A stretch of 64,000 bases of DNA, taken from positions 1-64,000 of the forward strand of contig UCEY01000061.1 of assembly GCA_900471605.1 (NCBI GenBank). The letters run 5' to 3'. How positions within the stretch are numbered: the first letter of the stretch is position 1; each line of letters begins with the position of its first letter. Made by a program: the position numbers and the translations under genes. This document shows positions 59,681 through 64,000 of this stretch, piece after piece. The notes beneath the pieces were generated by a model. That model searched no databases. It worked only from the letters and a program-made list of their open reading frames with translations, and was not told the DNA's origin. This DNA comes from Hyphomicrobiales bacterium (GTDB lineage: Bacteria; Pseudomonadota; Alphaproteobacteria; Rhizobiales; Rhizobiaceae).

Positions 59681-59881
59681 ATGAACCTCGTCAGCAGACC
59701 GGGGCGCGTCCTCGCGCGCTCTTTATCCATGTGGTGCGTCTATCTGGCCGGCCTGTTGGAACTGGCTCCGTACATCGTCCCATATCTCGACGCCTGGATA
59801 CCGAACTGGCTGTCGATCGTCTTTCTCATGATCTCCCCCCTAGCCAGAATCATCGCTCAAGGAAATCTCGATGCCAAGTAG
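59681..59881 (+). CDS. Holin (probable)
   Basis: 66 residues with two hydrophobic segments (about 17-36 and 42-59) and basic N-terminus. It immediately precedes and overlaps the endolysin by 11 bases, the usual holin place. With a SAR endolysin it would act as a pinholin (inference). Confidence 0.75.
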   Translation: MNLVSRPGRVLARSLSMWCVYLAGLLELAPYIVPYLDAWIPNWLSIVFLMISPLARIIAQGNLDAK

Positions 59882-60338
59882 TCGCTTGAAAAAGGGCGGG
59901 GCCGTCGCCGCGCTCGCCGCTACCCTCGTCGGTGGCTTCGAAGGCCTCCGCCAGAACGCCTATCCCGACCCGGCGACCAAAGGGCCGCCTTGGACCGTCT
60001 GTTACGGGGAGACCAAAGGTGTCCAGCCGGGCGATCACTACACTATCGCTCAATGCAAGGCGATGCTGGAGGAGTCCTTGCAGGAATATGCGGCTGGCAT
60101 CGATCGCTGCGTCACGGTCCCCTTGCCTGACAAGCGGTATGTCGCCCTCATTTCCTTCGCCTACAACGTAGGCGTCAAGGGTGCGTGCGGGTCGAGTGTC
60201 GTCAAGCTCATCAACGTGGGCGAGACCAATGCCGGGTGCGACGCGCTACTGAAGTGGGACAAGGCCGCCGGCATTCGATTTCCGGGGCTCACCAAGCGCC
60301 GTCAGAAAGAGCGCGAATACTGCCTGGAGGGAGCATGA
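59871..60338 (+). CDS. SAR-type GH24 endolysin
   Basis: 155 residues. An N-terminal weakly hydrophobic signal-arrest-release segment (KKGGAVAALAATLVGG) runs straight into the catalytic motif FEGLR (Glu24), with Asp33 and Thr42 (PWTVCYGET) completing the lysozyme set. It cleaves peptidoglycan after release from the membrane. Overlaps the i-spanin start (ATGA). Confidence 0.93.
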   Translation: MPSSRLKKGGAVAALAATLVGGFEGLRQNAYPDPATKGPPWTVCYGETKGVQPGDHYTIAQCKAMLEESLQEYAAGIDRCVTVPLPDKRYVALISFAYNVGVKGACGSSVVKLINVGETNAGCDALLKWDKAAGIRFPGLTKRRQKEREYCLEGA

Positions 60339-60679
60339 TCCTCTCCCTTATCCCCGACGTGATCAAGCTGCCGGCCGCCATAGTTCTTGGCGCGGCTATT
60401 GCCTTCTATCCGGCTAAGTGGATCGGTCAATCGGAAGCGCGCCAATCTGCCGCTACAGCCGCCCTCAAGACATCCGTCACAGTCCTTCGCGAAAGGAACG
60501 CGATCAATGACCAAGTCACTGCCTCTGATGCTGGCGCTTTGTGTGCTGCTCTCGGCTTGTCAGACGACGAAACCACAGAGTGTATGCGACGGATGGCAGA
60601 AACTACGGGCGAGCCTGCCGACGGCGGTAGCGATACTCAAGACCGATCGCCAGTTTGCCGAGCAGGTAGCAAGCCATAA
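60335..60679 (+). CDS. i-spanin (Rz-like)
   Basis: 114 residues with one N-terminal transmembrane helix (about 9-28) and a periplasmic coiled-coil/tail. It contains a nested lipoprotein gene in another frame, the Rz/Rz1 arrangement. It fuses inner and outer membranes at lysis together with Rz1. Confidence 0.85.
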   Translation: MILSLIPDVIKLPAAIVLGAAIAFYPAKWIGQSEARQSAATAALKTSVTVLRERNAINDQVTASDAGALCAALGLSDDETTECMRRMAETTGEPADGGSDTQDRSPVCRAGSKP

Positions 60680-60713
60680 TAAATTCGGCGCCTCGAAAGG
60701 CTGCTGGAAGTAA
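60507..60713 (+). CDS. o-spanin (Rz1-like lipoprotein), nested in Rz
   Basis: 68 residues, starting MTKSLPLMLALCVLLSACQTTK: a lipoprotein signal with lipobox LSAC (lipidated Cys18). It lies in a different frame within and beyond the Rz gene. Mature part is short and polar with two further cysteines. Confidence 0.88.
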   Translation: MTKSLPLMLALCVLLSACQTTKPQSVCDGWQKLRASLPTAVAILKTDRQFAEQVASHNKFGASKGCWK

Positions 60714-60848
60714 GCGATCCGACGCCCTGCTTGTGACCCAGAGCGCCGGATCTGACCACCCGATCGAACAGGGATCGCGATGGCTAGGTACAATATACCT
60801 GCCTCCGATTGCTCAATCATTAATTGCATGGCGTAGGAAGCGGAATGA

Positions 60849-61295
60849 ATGGCGGGAAATGATGATATGCAGTTGCCACGCAAAGCAGCCAAACTAGAAT
60901 GGAACCTGAACACGATCATCAATCTGGTGACGCTGGTCGGCATGTTCGCCGGCGGGGTCTATATCTGGGCCAATACCACCCGCGATATCGAAGACCTCAT
61001 GAAGTGGCGCGCCTCCCATGAGGATTACCACAAGGAGCGACTTGCGGAGACGAGGGCACGAGAAGCCAGCGTAAACGAGCGCCTGAGAGCGGAGGAGGTG
61101 AGGGGCAATGACGTTGACCGGAAGATCGACAATCTCACCTATCGCGTCACGGTTGCTGAGCAGTCTGCCGTCAGCGTTACGTCATCTATCAAAGACCTTC
61201 AGGCAGGGCAGAATAAGCAATCCTCCGACATACAGGTTATGAAGGAGATCCTTCAGAGAATGGAGGCTGCCCAGCAGGGACGGCCGTCAAGGTAG
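60849..61295 (+). CDS. Membrane-anchored coiled-coil protein, prophage
   Basis: 148 residues: one transmembrane helix (about 24-42) followed by a long coiled coil (about 50-140). Start 60849 or 60867. Topology resembles i-spanin-like or holin-accessory proteins at the end of lysis cassettes; not assigned. Confidence 0.6.
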   Translation: MAGNDDMQLPRKAAKLEWNLNTIINLVTLVGMFAGGVYIWANTTRDIEDLMKWRASHEDYHKERLAETRAREASVNERLRAEEVRGNDVDRKIDNLTYRVTVAEQSAVSVTSSIKDLQAGQNKQSSDIQVMKEILQRMEAAQQGRPSR

Positions 61296-61375
61296 CCAGC
61301 CAGCCCAATAAGCAAGCGGAGCCGCCACGAGGATTACCACAGTGGCGTAGAGGGCAAGGTGGAGGCGGAGGGAGT

Positions 61376-61708
61376 TCATGCCCGCTTCGCTTCCATTGCT
61401 TCTATATGCCGCTTCACGGCTTGAGTAGCCTGCTTCATTCCTTCGAGGTCCCGATGGGCATCGACCGCGGATAATGCCGCGTAAGCGATCCAGTATGCTT
61501 CACTTTCCGTAATCTTCGACATGGCTGCGATTGCTGCACGGGCAACGGCAAAGCTCTCATCCAGAGGGTGAGCAAAATTTGCAGTCGCCTCAGCTTCCTC
61601 TTGGCTGTCTCCGTTTCCCAGACAATACGCATAGAGCGATGCATGGCTCTTGAACACATTGGGGTGGATCGCCCGCGCGACTTCCTCGACCTTGCTCATC
61701 TCAGTCAT
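61376..61708 (-). CDS. Right-end reverse gene, unknown
   Basis: 110 residues from ATG 61708 (AGGGAA upstream), ATGA overlap with the preceding gene. MSKVEEVARAIHPNVF and ARAAIAAMSKITESEAYWIAY resemble short phage early proteins of unknown use. Part of a minus-strand cluster next to attR, possibly expressed in the lysogen. Confidence 0.6.
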   Translation of the reverse strand: MTEMSKVEEVARAIHPNVFKSHASLYAYCLGNGDSQEEAEATANFAHPLDESFAVARAAIAAMSKITESEAYWIAYAALSAVDAHRDLEGMKQATQAVKRHIEAMEAKRA

Positions 61709-62004
61709 TCCGTATTCCCTTCCTGTACCGCATCGGGCTTTGAGCGCATCTTGCCGGTTCCGTCGCAGCACCCGCATCTTGGCGATCCCGTATTATCATA
61801 GTAGCCGGATCCAGAGCACGCCGTGCATGTGCCGAGCTTCCACCCCTTTACGTATTTCTCGTAATGCTCAGTGCGGGCGCGTTTCCGACCTTGGAATGAA
61901 TCATCGTAACCGTAGCTCACCGCAACAATTCCTTTCGCTGCCCATCTCTCCTTGAGCCAATCCGGCGCTTCCGCCTTGCCGCCGTGCAAGTGATGCCAAG
62001 CCAT
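61705..62004 (-). CDS. DnaJ-type zinc-knuckle protein, right-end cluster
   Basis: 99 residues. CTACSGSGYYDN then CGCCDGTGKM are two CxxCxGxG units as in the DnaJ zinc domain. The rest is basic. The start has AGGAGAAG. Could bind nucleic acid or act as an accessory; no J domain. Confidence 0.65.
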   Translation of the reverse strand: MAWHHLHGGKAEAPDWLKERWAAKGIVAVSYGYDDSFQGRKRARTEHYEKYVKGWKLGTCTACSGSGYYDNTGSPRCGCCDGTGKMRSKPDAVQEGNTE

Positions 62005-62014
62005 TTCTCTTCTC

Positions 62015-62092
62015 CTAGTGGTGGCCCTCCGAAGAGGGCCGGGCTACAAGATGTTTGGGGCGTGGATCGGGTTTTCGATCTTCAAGTGGCAT
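62015..62092 (-). CDS. 25-residue leader-like peptide with full-length Shine-Dalgarno
   Basis: MPLEDRKPDPRPKHLVARPSSEGHH is encoded directly behind AAAGGAGGTG, a near-complete anti-16S complement but only 1 base from the ATG, so initiation efficiency is doubtful. It lies 11 bp before the zinc-knuckle gene and may be a leader peptide. Confidence 0.35.
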   Translation of the reverse strand: MPLEDRKPDPRPKHLVARPSSEGHH

Positions 62093-62146
62093 CACCTCCT
62101 TTCTTATCCACAGGGGCCGATTTCGGTGGATAAATTTGCCGGATAT

Positions 62147-62213
62147 CGTGGGACACCCACCCTCTAACCACTTGATTCCTAGTGCCGTTAGATGCCTTGT
62201 CGTGGGACACAAA
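62147..62213. promoter_or_regulatory. Right integrase arm-type sites (candidate)
   Basis: CGTGGGACACC at 62147-62157 and CGTGGGACACAAA at 62201-62213. The second is identical (13 bp) to the inverted left site at 22263-22275. Confidence 0.55.
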
Positions 62214-62247
62214 ATCCTAGCATTTCCAGTGCATTCAGGCCAGATCG

Positions 62248-62268
62248 CGAGTCTTCTCGACCGCACCA
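62248..62268 (+). repeat. attR core
   Basis: Exact copy of the tRNA-Leu 3' 21 bp. It ends the prophage; host DNA continues with a terminator. Confidence 0.93.
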
Positions 62269-62276
62269 AAATAAGA

Positions 62277-62298
62277 AACCCGCTTCGGCGGGTTTTTT
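62277..62298 (+). terminator. Original host terminator of tRNA-Leu, displaced by prophage
   Basis: AACCCGC-TTCG-GCGGGTT stem with T-run, nine bases after attR. Before integration it would have directly followed the tRNA. Confidence 0.85.
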
Positions 62299-62410
62299 GT
62301 TGTCTGGATCACAGCGGACAGAACCAGCCGCTAAAAATTTAGCGGCCAAGCTCCCGTTCCCTTTAGATTTTTCCCCTAATCCCGTTGATCGGGACATCTG
62401 GGGAAAAGAC

Positions 62411-63334
62411 ATGAAGACGCTTATCTTTGCGCAGGCTTTCGCCTGCCTTCTGGCAACCGCCGTCGTTACGTCCGCAGAAACGATTTCCATGGACACTCAT
62501 TCGCCGGAGCTTTCCGTCAAGGTGGCGGAGGGGATCGGCACGGCCAATGCCCATATCGTCGCAGAGATGACGCGACAGGATGCCGGCGACTATTGCTCGA
62601 ACTGGTTTGCGGGCCGCGGCAAGACGGCGATCAACGACTGCATCAAAAGCAGCCTGGATGGTGCCAACACCAAGGCGGAGATAAGCGCCGACTGCGATGC
62701 CGGCTCACTCGTCGACCCTCGCGGCCGGAAGTTCACCTTCGCCGGCGTTTGGGAGAAGCATGACGATATCAGGGCGCCCGGGCGGTTCCGCTTCAAGGAC
62801 GAGACCGGCTCGATGGTCGAGCCCAATAATGCGGCGGGCGGGCTTACCCTGGCCCATTTCTGGACGACGCTCTGCCCGCAGGGCTCTCCCACGCTGGACG
62901 CAGAATTCAATCCCTACGTCAAGAAGAGGGATTTCGCGCTTGCCTCCACCAAGGACACGGACCATCCGCTCAACGACAGCCTGAATATCGAACCGTTCAT
63001 CCACAACGACTCGTTCATGCATGTCAGCTACAGGTACGGGATCATCACCTATCACGATCCGAAGCCATCGATCGTCAGCACGATCAAGCCGAACACGCTG
63101 CTGTTCCAGGGCAGGATCGAGCATATGGGCGAGGCGATCGGCGTCGCCTACACGTTCAAGAAGGGCTGCGAACCGGCACCCTATTTCGTGGTCGGCTATT
63201 ACCACGCCAAAACATCGAGCTATTTCCTGCATGGCAAGGCGCCGTTGCGTAGCAAGACGAATTGCGATGTTATCGGCTACAGCGAGAAAAGCCCGAATGC
63301 GACCTTGAAATTGCAGGCCTATCTGATGGATTGA
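62411..63334 (+). CDS. Secreted protein of unknown function
   Basis: 307 residues. A signal peptide (MKTLIFAQAFACLLATAVV, cleaved near TSAET) is followed by a large domain with conserved-looking Cys (YCSNWF, INDCIKS, SADCDAG, TTLCPQG, KKGCEPAP, KTNCDV), probably disulphide-bonded in the periplasm. No family recognised. First host gene right of the prophage. Confidence 0.75.
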   Translation: MKTLIFAQAFACLLATAVVTSAETISMDTHSPELSVKVAEGIGTANAHIVAEMTRQDAGDYCSNWFAGRGKTAINDCIKSSLDGANTKAEISADCDAGSLVDPRGRKFTFAGVWEKHDDIRAPGRFRFKDETGSMVEPNNAAGGLTLAHFWTTLCPQGSPTLDAEFNPYVKKRDFALASTKDTDHPLNDSLNIEPFIHNDSFMHVSYRYGIITYHDPKPSIVSTIKPNTLLFQGRIEHMGEAIGVAYTFKKGCEPAPYFVVGYYHAKTSSYFLHGKAPLRSKTNCDVIGYSEKSPNATLKLQAYLMD

Positions 63335-63369
63335 TCCCGGTGCCTATGTTGCAAGGTAAGGAGAAGCCC

Positions 63370-63792
63370 ATGGTCGAACTGAAGATCAAGACACGGCCGA
63401 TCGGTGCGACGGCCGTCCTCGGACGTCTCGGTCACCCGCGGGTGACGAGCGAGACGAACGGGCATGTGGACGTGGTTACCGGCGCTTCCGAGCCCGGCTT
63501 CAATCCGCTGGACCTGATGTTTTCCTCGCTCGCGGCCTGCCTCGTGCTCAGCGGGCGCATCGCTGCAAGCAAGCTCGGCATTCTCGACAGGCTGCAGGAG
63601 GTGAGGGTGCATGTGACGGGCGAGAAAGCCCATGAAGAGCCATCGCGCATCAGCAGTTTCATCGTGGATTTTCACGTCGAGGGTGATTTCGACGACGAGC
63701 AGAGGCTGCAGATCGCCCATATGGCGGAAGAGATCTGCACCGTCAGCAATACGCTGAAGACCTCGCCGGATATTTCGCTGACGATCCGCTAG
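63370..63792 (+). CDS. OsmC-family protein
   Basis: 140 residues, start with AAGGAG upstream. GASEPGFNPLDLMFSSLAACLVLSGRI is the OsmC motif with the peroxidatic Cys in SLAACL; the second cysteine lies in EEICTVSNTL. Such proteins reduce organic hydroperoxides with lipoyl or thiol donors. Confidence 0.9.
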   Translation: MVELKIKTRPIGATAVLGRLGHPRVTSETNGHVDVVTGASEPGFNPLDLMFSSLAACLVLSGRIAASKLGILDRLQEVRVHVTGEKAHEEPSRISSFIVDFHVEGDFDDEQRLQIAHMAEEICTVSNTLKTSPDISLTIR

Positions 63793-63795
63793 CCG

Positions 63796-64000
63796 TCAGT
63801 CGTCGTCGGGAATGTGACTGTCGACGCCTTCGAGCCGGAGGTTGTTGACGAGTTCGCGCACGCCCGCGACACGCTGGATACGCCGCACGATCTTGCGCGA
63901 CGTCGCCGCATCGTCGACAGCGCCTTCGAGCGTCACGGTACCGTCCTCGACATGCACGTCGATCGAGGCCATGTCGATCATGTCCAGCTCGTCGATCGCG
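63796..64000 (-). CDS. BON-domain protein, truncated by window edge
   Basis: The visible C-terminal 67 residues read as one BON domain (IDVHVEDGTVTLEGAVDDAATSRKIVRRIQRVAGVRELVNNLRLEG). The frame stays open to base 64000, so the start lies outside. BON domains bind membranes or protect from osmotic stress. Convergent with the OsmC gene. Confidence 0.8.
   Translation of the reverse strand, partial: AIDELDMIDMASIDVHVEDGTVTLEGAVDDAATSRKIVRRIQRVAGVRELVNNLRLEGVDSHIPDDD

Larger units (their letters stand above)
22200..62268. mobile_element. Integrated podovirus-type prophage (about 40 kb)
   Basis: Bounded by the 21-bp direct repeat. It contains integrase, an immunity region with divergent repressor and Cro, recombination genes, terminase, portal, scaffold, coat, ejection, tail fibre/spike and lysis genes, in P22-like order without tail-tube or tape-measure genes. 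No frame-disrupted core gene was seen, so it may be inducible. Base composition looks less GC-rich than the flanks (judged by eye). Confidence 0.93.

Noticed and set aside
60780..60836. 18-codon frame starting at 60780
   Set aside because: No ribosome site and no coupling to neighbours.
22200..62268. CRISPR array or restriction-modification/defence island within the prophage
   Set aside because: No regular direct-repeat/spacer pattern and no Cas, restriction or toxin-antitoxin motifs were seen.

Overview
The window is a Rhizobiaceae-type alphaproteobacterial chromosome (Rhizobium/Agrobacterium/Neorhizobium group, inferred from gene content and order, not proven) carrying a complete-looking temperate podovirus prophage of about 40 kb. 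Host DNA occupies 1-22199 and 62269-64000. The prophage occupies about 22200-62268, inserted into the 3' end of a tRNA-Leu(GAG) gene and bounded by a 21-bp direct repeat (attL 22200-22220, attR 62248-62268).

Left host arm: an inverted intergenic repeat; a short flagellar-rod-like gene; the glycine cleavage operon gcvT-gcvH-gcvP behind a tandem glycine riboswitch; a copper pair (CxxC secreted protein plus PCuAC chaperone); a DUF2000 gene divergent from an Lrp/AsnC regulator, with a perfect palindrome between them; a CSS-EAL phosphodiesterase; crcB; an RluC-type pseudouridine synthase, HAD phosphatase and ATP12 chaperone cluster; the formaldehyde detoxification genes fghA and frmA/adhC; an SRPBCC-M50 membrane protease fusion; a DMT transporter; and lipB, which supplies the lipoyl group used by GcvH.

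Prophage left arm (minus strand, 30804 to 22276): a tightly coupled early operon of small unknown genes plus a recombination set (Rad52-like annealing protein, SSB, NinB, two HNH nucleases), ending in the tyrosine integrase. Immunity region (30857-32370): a LexA-like repressor faces a small Cro-like protein. Palindromic operators related to ATGCGT-N-ACGCAT lie between them and in front of the left operon. Prophage right arm (plus strand, 32176 to 39415): about 22 short, mostly ATGA/GTGA-coupled genes including RusA, a PAPS-reductase-like PP-loop protein, a PPCQ-motif protein and a LuxR-type HTH protein. No replication initiator, helicase or primase was recognised.

A non-coding block (39416-40304) holds one good tRNA-Gly(UCC) and several tRNA-like remnants. 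The late region (40305-61295) follows a P22-like order: terminase small and large subunits, portal, scaffold, coat, head-completion and tail-hub proteins, a GNAT, three ejection-protein candidates, tail fibre and tailspike, then holin, SAR endolysin and nested Rz/Rz1. Reverse-strand genes sit between the last ejection gene and the tail fibre, after the tailspike, and at the right end; these are lysogenic-conversion candidates.

Right host arm: a secreted protein of unknown role, an OsmC-family protein and the start-truncated end of a BON-domain gene running off the window. All family assignments were made by eye from motifs and gene order; no database search was run.
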